Shown: positions 43,383 to 51,266 of the stretch, piece after piece | Numbering within the stretch: position 1 is the stretch's first letter | Layout of the letters: every line of letters begins with the position of its first letter | Assembly: GCA_017618275.1 (NCBI GenBank) | Contig: JAFZUS010000116.1 | Span: 1 to 57,961 of the forward strand | Source of the DNA: Prevotella sp. | Lineage (GTDB): Bacteria > Bacteroidota > Bacteroidia > Bacteroidales > Bacteroidaceae | DNA length: 57,961 nt | Direction: 5' to 3' | Notes under the pieces: model-generated | What the model was told of the DNA's origin: nothing | Databases searched by the model: none | What the model saw: only the letters and a program-made list of their open reading frames with translations | Translations under genes and position numbers: made by a program

Positions 43383-44702
43383 TTACTTCAGGATCAGATA
43401 CTGGAATGGTTCGAGTTCGAGGGAGGCGTTGAGTTGATACTCCTTTTCTGTCGCTTGGTCTATGGCCTTACGACCCTTCCAGTGGTCTGGAATCTGAATG
43501 GTCTTGGCCTTGTTGCGGACATTGACAACGACGAGGAGAGTCTCTTTCTTGTCTTTCTTCTCGAAGATAAACACATCCTTGTCTTTCCAGGTCTTAATCG
43601 TACCCTTGCGCAGGGCGGAATGCTTGTTGTAGATCTCTATCAGTTTCTTGTATTCCTGGTAGATCTCGGGCTTGGCCGTCCAATCCACGGGTACATATTT
43701 GAAGAAGTTGATAGGCTCAGGATAGCCTACCTCCTGCGAACCGTAGATCAGGGCTCCGCCGTGGGGGTAGATGCTGGCTACGTAGGCCGCCATGGCACCA
43801 CGGTCGTTGGTGAACTCTACGCAGGGAGTCACCTCGGTGGAGTGGTCGTGGTTGGTGGTGAAGCGCAACTTGATCTTGCCAGCGGGCAGGTCGTGGTATT
43901 CCAACATGTCGGCATTGATGAGTTCATTGGCCGGAGCACCCTTGAATACCTTCACGAGTCCGTCCTTATAATCCCAGCCGTAATTCATGTCGAAACCGCC
44001 AACGGTGAAGTTATCGAGGTTCTTGCCCTCTGCCAGCATCACGATTCTACGCGGGGCAGCAGCCTTGCGCAACTGACTGATGGCATCCTTCCAGAAGTCG
44101 GCAGGCACGCCGTCGGCCACATCGCAGCGGAAACCGTCGATACCAACGTCTACAATCCAGTACTTCATGGCGTCGATCATGGCGGCACGCATGTCTTTGT
44201 TGTCATAGTTCAGGTCGGCCACATCGAACCAGTCCCAAGGACGTGGGTGGATGATGGTGTCGGCCTTCTCGTCGTGGGTGTACCAGTCGGGATGTTCCTT
44301 CACCCAGGGGTGATCCCATGCCGTATGGTTGGCCACCCAGTCGAGGATGAGACCCATGCCGTGCTCATGGCAGACTTTGGCGAGGTTCTTGAGGTCGTCG
44401 ATGGTACCAAACTCAGGGGCGATGGCCTTGTAGTCGCGGATACAGTAAGGAGAGTTCTTGCCCTTCTCGATACCGATGGGATAGATAGGCATCACCCACA
44501 TCATGTTGACACCCAGATCGCTGATGGAGTCGATGCGTGCTGCCACGGCATTCAGGGAATTCTCTGGTGCAAACACACGGGGATTGACCTGATACATGGC
44601 GATGTCGTCTACTGCTGGCATCTTGAATGCCACTTGCTCTTGTGCCGGTCTGCAGCCAACGACTGCAGCCACGATACTAATGGATAGAATCAGTTTTTTC
44701 AT
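43383..44702 (-). CDS. GH13 alpha-amylase family lipoprotein
   Basis: This 439-aa lipoprotein (lipobox AAVVGC, cysteine at about 17) belongs to GH13. It has the barrel motifs DWVANHTAWDHP, nucleophile D194 in GFRCDVAD, acid/base E225 in MLAEGK and the transition-state aspartate in TTNHDHS. The family cleaves or transfers alpha-glucans; the exact specificity is not clear from sequence. It lies outside any Sus cluster and has its own promoter, making it a lone periplasmic or surface amylase. Confidence 0.9.
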   Translation of the reverse strand: MKKLILSISIVAAVVGCRPAQEQVAFKMPAVDDIAMYQVNPRVFAPENSLNAVAARIDSISDLGVNMMWVMPIYPIGIEKGKNSPYCIRDYKAIAPEFGTIDDLKNLAKVCHEHGMGLILDWVANHTAWDHPWVKEHPDWYTHDEKADTIIHPRPWDWFDVADLNYDNKDMRAAMIDAMKYWIVDVGIDGFRCDVADGVPADFWKDAISQLRKAAAPRRIVMLAEGKNLDNFTVGGFDMNYGWDYKDGLVKVFKGAPANELINADMLEYHDLPAGKIKLRFTTNHDHSTEVTPCVEFTNDRGAMAAYVASIYPHGGALIYGSQEVGYPEPINFFKYVPVDWTAKPEIYQEYKKLIEIYNKHSALRKGTIKTWKDKDVFIFEKKDKKETLLVVVNVRNKAKTIQIPDHWKGRKAIDQATEKEYQLNASLELEPFQYLILK

Positions 44703-44724
44703 AAATGGTTGTTATAATTCTCTG

Positions 44725-44756
44725 CAAAGATACGAACCTTTTCGTTGATTTCCAAA
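44725..44756 (-). promoter_or_regulatory. Promoter of the GH13 gene
   Basis: On the minus strand TTTG (44753-44756) and TATCTTTG (44725-44732) are separated by 20 bp. Confidence 0.8.
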
Positions 44757-44793
44757 AAAATATAAAAAAGAAAAGTTAAAATGTAGTTTTTAG

Positions 44794-44892
44794 TTACAGG
44801 AATACTTCCTATTCGGCGCAGCCGATGTGGATAGAGATGGAAAAATCACATCCGCCGATGTCGTCGGAGTCACGGATGCCATGTTGAAGTGA
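44794..44892 (+). pseudogene. Remnant of a dockerin-like gene (3' end only)
   Basis: The plus strand encodes 32 codons ending FGAADVDRDGKITSADVV followed by GVTDAMLK and a stop. This is a clear dockerin/EF-hand-type calcium loop (DVDRDGKIT) as found at the C-terminus of secreted Bacteroidales proteins. A stop codon lies just upstream at 44791-44793 and no start or body remains. The terminator right after it is intact, so this looks like the tail of a deleted gene. Confidence 0.65.
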
Positions 44893-44898
44893 GAAACG

Positions 44899-44926
44899 AA
44901 AAAGCCCGCCAATCGGCGGGCTTTTT
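44899..44926. terminator. Bidirectional terminator after nadB and the gene remnant
   Basis: AAAAAGCCCGCC, loop AATC, GGCGGGCTTTTT: a perfect 12-bp stem with A and T tails, usable in both directions. Confidence 0.92.
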
Positions 44927-44947
44927 AATTGAATAGGCAGATGGAAC

Positions 44948-46534
44948 CTATTTGTCGTAGGCGTGGACGGGATAGTCGATGGTGAAGTGGAGGCCTCGGC
45001 ACTCCTTGCGCTCGAGGGCCCAGCGGGTGATGAGGTAGCCCACGTTGATCATATTGCGCAGTTCGCAGATATCCTTCGATGCCTTGACGCGCTTGAAGAG
45101 GCGCTCGGTCTCCTCATAGAGCATGTCGAGACGGTCCCAGGCACGGTGCAGACGCAGGTCGCTACGCACGATACCCACATAGTTGGCCATGATCTGGTTC
45201 ACCTCCTTGACGCTCTGCGTGATGAGCACCTTCTCCTCGTTGGTCATCGTGCCTTCGTCGTTCCATTCCGGCACGCGCTCGTTCCAGTCGTAGAGGTCGA
45301 CGTGCAGGATGGAGTCCTTGGCAGCAGCATCGGCATAGACCACAGCCTCGATGAGTGAGTTGGAGGCGAGTCGGTTGCCGCCGTGCAGACCCGTGCAGGA
45401 ACATTCGCCGAGGGCATAGAGGCGTTCGATGCTCGACTGGCCGTTGAGGTCGACCTTGATGCCGCCGCACATATAGTGGGCAGCCGGGCGCACGGGGATA
45501 TAATCGGTGGTGATGTCGATACCCATCGAAAGACATTTCTGGTAGATATTGGGGAAGTGGTGGCGCGTCTCGTCAGGGTCCTTGTGGGTGACGTCGAGGC
45601 AGACGTGGTCGATACCGTGGATCTTCATCTCCTTGTCGATGGCACGGGCCACGATGTCACGTGGGGCAAGCGACAGGCGCTCGTCGTACTTCTGCATGAA
45701 CTCCTCGCCATTGGGCAGTTTCAGGATGCCGCCGTAGCCGCGCATGGCCTCGGTGATGAGGTAGGCGGGGTGCGTTTCCTTCGGGTTGTGCAGCACCGTG
45801 GGGTGGAACTGCACGAACTCCATGTCGGCCACCGTGCCCTTGGCGCGATAGACCATGGCGATGCCGTCGCCCGTAGCGATGACGGGGTTCGAGGTAGTCA
45901 GATAGACGGCTCCGCAACCACCGGTACACATCACGGTGATCTTGCTGAGATACGTGTCCACTTTCTGCGTGTCGGGATTGAGCACGTAGGCTCCGTAACA
46001 CTGGATATTCGGCGAACGGCGGGTCACGCGGACACCCAGGTGGTGCTGCGTGATGATCTCCACGGCGAAGTGGTTCTCCTTCACCTCGATGTCGGGATTG
46101 TTACGCACAGCCTCCATCAGTCCGCGCTGGATCTCTGCGCCCGTATCGTCGGCGTGGTGCAGGATGCGGAACTCGGAGTGGCCGCCCTCGCGGTGCAGGT
46201 CGAACGAGCCGTCGTCCTGCCTGTCGAAGTTCACGCCCCAATTCACGAGTTCCTGAATCTGTTCAGGAGCCTTCGTAACCACCTGTTCCACAGCCTTGGG
46301 GTCGCTGATGTAGTCGCCCGCAATCATCGTGTCCTCGATATGCTTGTCGAAGTTGTCTACCGCCAGGTTCGTCACCGATGCCACGCCGCCCTGTGCAAAC
46401 GACGTGTTGGCCTCGTCGAGCGAGGTCTTGCAGATCATACAGATTTTGCCTTTCTTGGCTCTTGCCACCTTCAGGGCGTAACTCATGCCAGCCACCCCGG
46501 CACCGATAATCAGGAAGTCGTACTTGTAAACCAT
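44948..46534 (-). CDS. nadB: L-aspartate oxidase
   Basis: This 528-aa flavoprotein oxidises L-aspartate to iminoaspartate, the first step of NAD synthesis. Features are the FAD dinucleotide fold IIGAGVAGMSYALKVA at the N-terminus, SFAQGGVASV, the active-site run HPTVLHNP and RPAAHYMCGGIKVD, and the C-terminal succinate-dehydrogenase-like helical domain. The ATG at 46534 is used; the frame stays open to 46771 but crosses the promoter cassette and the divergent gene. nadA and nadC are not in the window. Confidence 0.95.
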   Translation of the reverse strand: MVYKYDFLIIGAGVAGMSYALKVARAKKGKICMICKTSLDEANTSFAQGGVASVTNLAVDNFDKHIEDTMIAGDYISDPKAVEQVVTKAPEQIQELVNWGVNFDRQDDGSFDLHREGGHSEFRILHHADDTGAEIQRGLMEAVRNNPDIEVKENHFAVEIITQHHLGVRVTRRSPNIQCYGAYVLNPDTQKVDTYLSKITVMCTGGCGAVYLTTSNPVIATGDGIAMVYRAKGTVADMEFVQFHPTVLHNPKETHPAYLITEAMRGYGGILKLPNGEEFMQKYDERLSLAPRDIVARAIDKEMKIHGIDHVCLDVTHKDPDETRHHFPNIYQKCLSMGIDITTDYIPVRPAAHYMCGGIKVDLNGQSSIERLYALGECSCTGLHGGNRLASNSLIEAVVYADAAAKDSILHVDLYDWNERVPEWNDEGTMTNEEKVLITQSVKEVNQIMANYVGIVRSDLRLHRAWDRLDMLYEETERLFKRVKASKDICELRNMINVGYLITRWALERKECRGLHFTIDYPVHAYDK

Positions 46535-46554
46535 AATCGAAATCAATAATCTGC

Positions 46555-46617
46555 TGCAAAGATATAAAAAAAGCCACATATTACACAGATTATCGCAGAA
46601 TATTTGTACTTTTGCAG
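46555..46617. promoter_or_regulatory. Divergent promoter cassette, copy 2 (nadB / PBP4 gene)
   Basis: TATCTTTG on the minus strand (46557-46564) drives nadB. TACTTTTG on the plus strand (46607-46614) drives the carboxypeptidase gene, 9 nt before its ATG. Read on the minus strand, the 63 bp align gap-free with 42387-42449 at about 58 positions. Confidence 0.88.
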
Positions 46618-46623
46618 TGGAAT

Positions 46624-47895
46624 ATGAAAAAATTATTGCTGATATCCTATATTTTGTGCCTCGTAGTGGGACTACAGGCACAGACGGAGCCGCAGGAGGT
46701 GGGCAACTACAAGGTGGCCTTCGTGGAACCCGTCGACTCCACTCTCCTCTCTCCAGACAGTCTTCTGGCAACCGATCCTATGGACCTCCCCTGGCCGGAG
46801 AATGTCATCACGCGCCTCGACAAACTGCTCGACGAACCCCTGCTGAGAAGGTCACAAGTAGGCTTGATGGTCTACGACCTCACCGCCGATACCATCATCT
46901 TCCGCTATGGTGAGCGTCAGACCATGCGCCCTGCCTCCGTGATGAAACTGGTGACGGCCATCACCGCCCTCGACAAGTTGGGCAGCAACTACCAGTTCCG
47001 CACCTCTTTATATTATACTGGGCAACTGATTGGCAACGTGCTCAACGGCGACCTCTACTGCGTGGGTGGCATGGACCCGCGCTTCAACAACGATGATATG
47101 AGTGCCTTTGTAGACCGGGTGCTTGGCATGGGGGTCGACACCATCCGCGGACGCATCATCGGCGACTACTCGATGAAGGATGACACACGCCTGGGCGAGG
47201 GCTGGTGCTGGGACGACGACAATCCCATCCTCTCGCCGCTGCTCATCTCAAAGAAGGCCGACTTCCTCCGCAACTTCGTCGACGAGATGCGCAACAAGAA
47301 CATCGTGGTAGGCGACAATTTCGCCGAGGGGGCGCTCCCCAACGGTGCCTACGTGGTAGGTTCGCGCTTCCATGCCATCGACCAGATACTGACGCGGATG
47401 CTCAAGGAGAGCGACAACCTCTACGCCGAGTCGATGTTCTATCAGGTGGCTGCTTCGGGCGGTACCAAACATGCCTCGGCAGCGAATGCCAGGACACACA
47501 TCAAGAAACTCATCAGCAAGATAGGACTCAACCCCGACAACTATAAGATTGCCGATGGCAGCGGACTCTCGCTCTACAACTATGTCAGTCCGGAACTGAT
47601 GGTGCGCCTGCTGCGCTACGCCTACCGCAACTCCGAGATTTACAGCAGTCTCTACCCTGCCCTGCCGATAGCCGGCGAGGATGGTACACTTAGCAAACGG
47701 ATGAAGGGGAAATACACCATAGGGAATGTGCGCGCCAAGACGGGTACGCTGACGGGTATCTCATCACTGGCAGGCTATTGTCACTCTGCCAACAACCATC
47801 TGCTGGCCTTCTGCATCATCAACCAGGGTGTGATGCGCAATGCCGACGGAAAGGCTTTCCAAGACAAGGTCTGCACCGCCCTCTGTCAACCATAA
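46624..47895 (+). CDS. dacB: D-alanyl-D-alanine carboxypeptidase/endopeptidase (PBP4 type)
   Basis: This 423-aa exported class C PBP has a signal peptide (about 1-20, VVGLQAQ), the catalytic S105-V-M-K108 motif, an S-D-N second motif (LKESDNLYAESMFYQ) and K-T-G (VRAKTGTLTG). It trims peptidoglycan peptides and opens cross-links in the periplasm. I used the ATG at 46624; the upstream TTG (46612) lies in the promoter box. The mRNA leader would be only a few bases. Confidence 0.93.
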   Translation: MKKLLLISYILCLVVGLQAQTEPQEVGNYKVAFVEPVDSTLLSPDSLLATDPMDLPWPENVITRLDKLLDEPLLRRSQVGLMVYDLTADTIIFRYGERQTMRPASVMKLVTAITALDKLGSNYQFRTSLYYTGQLIGNVLNGDLYCVGGMDPRFNNDDMSAFVDRVLGMGVDTIRGRIIGDYSMKDDTRLGEGWCWDDDNPILSPLLISKKADFLRNFVDEMRNKNIVVGDNFAEGALPNGAYVVGSRFHAIDQILTRMLKESDNLYAESMFYQVAASGGTKHASAANARTHIKKLISKIGLNPDNYKIADGSGLSLYNYVSPELMVRLLRYAYRNSEIYSSLYPALPIAGEDGTLSKRMKGKYTIGNVRAKTGTLTGISSLAGYCHSANNHLLAFCIINQGVMRNADGKAFQDKVCTALCQP

Positions 47896-47900
47896 TTTTA

Positions 47901-48032
47901 ATGAGAAATGAGTAATTAGAAATGAGTAATTATGATTACTCTGTAGGCAGAAAAGTAGGTCGCATTTCTTTGCACTATTTCTCGGCTTGCAAGGTAATCA
48001 TAATTACTAATTACTAATTTCTAATTACTAAT
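47901..48032. repeat. Inverted simple repeat (39-bp arms, 54-bp core) between convergent genes
   Basis: The arms 47901-47939 and 47994-48032 are reverse complements at 33 of 39 positions and are built from AATGAGTAATTAG-type units. The core contains no ORF. The right arm touches the stop codon of the FAD oxidoreductase gene. Confidence 0.85.
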
Positions 48033-51000
48033 TAATTCTTAGCAGTCGTACATTCGTTCACCAAGTAAACGATACTCATATACGGTATGCCCGTGTTCGT
48101 CTCCAAACCGATTTCACAAGTTCGGCTATTGCTGTAGCCCACCTCGATATGGTTTGCCTCGATTTGCGGACGGAGTTTCCTTAATCCGTACTTATTCAGT
48201 TCCGGGAAGGTGAAGCCTCTGTCACCCGCGAAGCCGCAACACCCCACACCTTCGGGCAGATAGACTTTCGTAGAACACATCTTGGCGAGATTGATCAGAT
48301 CGTCAGCCACACCCATCTGTCGTGTGGAACAGGTGATGTGCAGGGCGATAGGACGATCAATAGGATGGAAGTCAAGTCGATCCACGAGGTACTTCATGAT
48401 AAACTCCGCCGGCTCGTAAAGGTGCATTTTATGCATCACCTTGCGCATACGGTGCAGACACGGGCTCTGGGCACAGAGCACAGGATACTTGCCCTGTTCT
48501 GAGGCTTCCCAAAGGGCTTTCTCCAGTTCACCGCTCTTGCGGTCCGCGATATCAAGCATACCCTTGCTCTCCCAGATCTGGCCGCAGCACATCTTCTCCA
48601 TCCCCTTCGGGAAGATGACCTCGTAACCAGCCTTCGCCATCAACTGGATGACCTCGTCCACAAGGTCGTGCTTCATCTTGCCTTGCTTCGACTGTCCCAT
48701 TGTCTGGTTGATACAACTGGGGAAGTAGACCACTTTGAGTTGAGAGTTTAGAGTGTTGAGTTTAGAGTTCTCAGTTCTAGACTCTACACTATTGATGATG
48801 AACTGTGTGAGGTCGGAGGGCTTGGGCTGACGGCGCTTCTTCGGCATGGCCGTGGTCCAGAGCGGCAGACCCATCTTGTTCATCGTCCGACAGACATTCG
48901 TCATCAGCGTAGGCCCAAGGGTGACGTGGGCGGCATGCGCCACATCGAGCACCACGCGCAGGCCCGACTTGATGCCTGCCATGTGGTTGGCGGCAAACTC
49001 TCCCACCTGATAGCCCAACGTGCTCTTGTTCATATCCAACTGACGGATCAGATGGGTCAGTTCACCCGTATTGATCTTCATCGGACAAGAGGTAGAACAG
49101 AGTCCGTCCGTCGCACAGGTCTGGTCACCATAATACTTATATTGCTTGCGCAGTTTGGCGGCCCGCTCGGGATTCTCTCCCGTTGCCTCGAGATAACAGA
49201 TCTCACGCTGCACGGCAATACGCATCCTCGAAGAGAGCGTCAAGCCGCACGACATACAGTTGACCTCACAGAATCCGCACTCGATACACTTGTTGGCACG
49301 CTTCACCTGTTCGATGGTCTCATGGGCCGTCGAGAGTTTCGAATCCATCAGATACTTCCCGCCGTCAGGCACGCTGTCGAAGTCGTAGTCGAGCACAGGC
49401 AACGGTTTCAGGCACTTGATGAAGCACTCGGGATCATCGTTGAAGATCACGCCCTGGTTCAGCAGACCATCAGGATCGAAGATGGCCTTCAACTCCTTCA
49501 TCACCTCATAAGCCTTGTCGCGCCACTCGTACTTGACAAACGGGGCCATATTACGACCTGTGCCGTGCTCAGCCTTCAGCGAACCATCGTATTCCTCGAC
49601 GACGAGCCGAGCCACGTCACGCATCATCTCCGCATAACGGGCCACCTCATGCTCATCCGCAAAACTCTGGTTCAGGATGAAGTGGTAGTTGCCCTCAAAG
49701 GCATGTCCGTAGATACAGGCATCGTCGTAACCATGGTCGGCGATGAGTTTTTGCAACTTCACCGTCGCCTCCGGCAACGACTCGATGGGGAAGGCCACAT
49801 CCTCGATAAGACAGGAGGTACCGATGGGCCTTGTGCCTCCCACGCTGGGGAAGATACCGCTTCGGATGGCCCAGTACTTGCCGTAAACAGCAGGATCTTC
49901 CGTAAACTCTGCCGGTATATAGAGGCGGAACTGTCCCAGACACTCCTTGATCTTCTCAATCTTTTCGAGCAGTTGCTCGTGGGTAATCCCCTTGGTCTCA
50001 GTCAGGATGGCCGTCAGGTTATGATAGTCGCCTGGTGCGACGCCCTCGATCTTACCGGCATCCACATCTTTCTGGTACTGCAGATAGACGGGATCATCCA
50101 CACTACTCAAAGACTTGTAGTCGAGCATCTCAGCACTCTTCACCATCAAGTCTTCGGCACTCATCTTCAAATCCTCTTCACCGGCCTTTAACTTCTTCAT
50201 GGCGACCACCGCCTCGCAACTCTCCTTCATCGTGAGGAAATAGACCATCGCCGATGCTTTGTAGGGATAATCATGAAGGGTCTTCATCGTTACCTCGGAG
50301 AGGAAGGCCAACGTTCCTTCCGAACCTACCATTGAGTGGGCGATGATGTCGAACGGATCATCATAGGCGATGAGCGGACGGATGTTCAGACCCGTCACAT
50401 TCTTAATAGAATATTTGGTACGTATGCGCGAGGCCAGTTCCTCATCGGCTCTCACCTTGTCGCGCAGGGCCTCGATCTTCTTCAGAAACTCCGGATGTGT
50501 TTCCCGGAATTTCCGGCGACTCCCTTCATCGCCTGTGTCGAGGATCGTACCATCGGTGAGGATAATACGTGCGGAGACCATCATTCGGTCGCTGTTCGCA
50601 TGCACGCCGCAGTTCATGCCCGAGGCATTGTTGATGACGATACCACCCACCATCGCACTTCCTATCGAGGCAGGATCAGGCGGGAACACACGACCATAGG
50701 GTTTCAATATCTCATTCACCCTCGCCCCCACTATACCAGGCTGCAGACGGATATTCAACTCTGCACTCTCAGTTCTACACTCTACACTCTGTATTTCGTA
50801 TTTCTCCCAATGCTTGCCTGCCACGATGAGCACACTGTCCGTACAACTCTGTCCGGAGAGCGACGTACCAGCCGCACGGAAGGTAAAGGGCAATTTATAC
50901 TTCCGGCACAGCCCGACAATTTTCGAGATTTCCTCTTCGCCATCGCTGCGGATGACGACCTTCGGAATCTGGCGATAGAAACTGGCATCCGTTCCCCAGC

Positions 51001-51079
51001 CAAGGGTACGGAGTTCATCGGTATAAATACGGTCAGACGGAAGGAATTGTCTGAGATCGGAAAGGAAACTATTCAGCAT
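48032..51079 (-). CDS. FAD-linked oxidase / Fe-S fusion protein (D-lactate dehydrogenase type)
   Basis: This 1015-aa protein fuses an FAD_binding_4 domain (FRAAGTSLSGQSCTDSVLI; VFPPDPASIGSAMVGGIVINN), an FAD-oxidase C domain, a ferredoxin-like module (CIECGFCEVNCMSCG and GLCSTSCPMK) and two CCG domains (CCGQIWESKG; GVGCCGFAGDRGF). Such GlcD/YdiJ-type fusions oxidise D-lactate, 2-hydroxyglutarate or similar acids at the membrane. Its divergent neighbour is a lactate permease, so D-lactate is the best guess. Two in-frame simple-repeat insertions are present (near 48735-48795 and 50753-50800). The ATG at 51079 is used. Confidence 0.9.
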   Translation of the reverse strand: MLNSFLSDLRQFLPSDRIYTDELRTLGWGTDASFYRQIPKVVIRSDGEEEISKIVGLCRKYKLPFTFRAAGTSLSGQSCTDSVLIVAGKHWEKYEIQSVECRTESAELNIRLQPGIVGARVNEILKPYGRVFPPDPASIGSAMVGGIVINNASGMNCGVHANSDRMMVSARIILTDGTILDTGDEGSRRKFRETHPEFLKKIEALRDKVRADEELASRIRTKYSIKNVTGLNIRPLIAYDDPFDIIAHSMVGSEGTLAFLSEVTMKTLHDYPYKASAMVYFLTMKESCEAVVAMKKLKAGEEDLKMSAEDLMVKSAEMLDYKSLSSVDDPVYLQYQKDVDAGKIEGVAPGDYHNLTAILTETKGITHEQLLEKIEKIKECLGQFRLYIPAEFTEDPAVYGKYWAIRSGIFPSVGGTRPIGTSCLIEDVAFPIESLPEATVKLQKLIADHGYDDACIYGHAFEGNYHFILNQSFADEHEVARYAEMMRDVARLVVEEYDGSLKAEHGTGRNMAPFVKYEWRDKAYEVMKELKAIFDPDGLLNQGVIFNDDPECFIKCLKPLPVLDYDFDSVPDGGKYLMDSKLSTAHETIEQVKRANKCIECGFCEVNCMSCGLTLSSRMRIAVQREICYLEATGENPERAAKLRKQYKYYGDQTCATDGLCSTSCPMKINTGELTHLIRQLDMNKSTLGYQVGEFAANHMAGIKSGLRVVLDVAHAAHVTLGPTLMTNVCRTMNKMGLPLWTTAMPKKRRQPKPSDLTQFIINSVESRTENSKLNTLNSQLKVVYFPSCINQTMGQSKQGKMKHDLVDEVIQLMAKAGYEVIFPKGMEKMCCGQIWESKGMLDIADRKSGELEKALWEASEQGKYPVLCAQSPCLHRMRKVMHKMHLYEPAEFIMKYLVDRLDFHPIDRPIALHITCSTRQMGVADDLINLAKMCSTKVYLPEGVGCCGFAGDRGFTFPELNKYGLRKLRPQIEANHIEVGYSNSRTCEIGLETNTGIPYMSIVYLVNECTTAKN
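48735..48795. repeat. GAGTTTAGAGTGTTGAG-type repeat inserted in the FAD oxidoreductase (site 1)
   Basis: Degenerate units of the family also found in recG are read in frame as NSVESRTENSKLNTLNSQ, just before the conserved CCG segment VVYFPSCINQ. The segment could form an imperfect hairpin. Confidence 0.75.
50753..50800. repeat. CTACACTCTACACTC-type repeat inserted in the FAD oxidoreductase (site 2)
   Basis: The same family is read in frame as QSVECRTESAELNI, between GKHWEKYEI and the conserved RLQPGIVGARVNEIL. Confidence 0.75.
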
Positions 51080-51113
51080 AGGGCACAATGGGTTTTTAAT
51101 TATACTTTTGGTG

Positions 51114-51121
51114 CAAATATA
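51114..51121 (-). promoter_or_regulatory. Promoter of the FAD oxidoreductase gene
   Basis: Minus-strand TATATTTG followed by GCACC, 34 nt upstream of the ATG at 51079. The AT-rich simple repeat at about 51127-51165 lies upstream of it. Confidence 0.75.
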
Positions 51122-51217
51122 CGAAATAATTATGAATTATGCATTGTGAATGGCACATTGTTTTCACCGTTTTTGATTTTTTCACTAAAATATTATGGAT
51201 AAGTCGCAGAAAAGTCG

Positions 51218-51225
51218 TATATTTG
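51218..51225 (+). promoter_or_regulatory. Promoter of the lactate permease gene
   Basis: TATATTTG followed by TCGGC, 41 nt before the ATG at 51267. Confidence 0.65.
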
Positions 51226-51266
51226 TCGGCAAATCTTATATAATAATCACAAATAACTAGAGCCCT

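Noticed and set aside
43365-44687. 440-codon plus-strand frame across the GH13 gene
   Set aside because: It is fully antisense to an amylase with intact catalytic residues, with no promoter or family resemblance.
45383-46549. 388-codon plus-strand frame across nadB
   Set aside because: It is antisense to a well-conserved enzyme and has shadow-type composition.
46535-46771. Long N-terminal extension of nadB
   Set aside because: It crosses the divergent promoter cassette and the start of dacB; the conserved FAD fold begins right after the ATG at 46534.
48926-50191. 421-codon plus-strand frame across the FAD oxidoreductase
   Set aside because: It is antisense to conserved Fe-S and FAD domains, with no recognisable motif.
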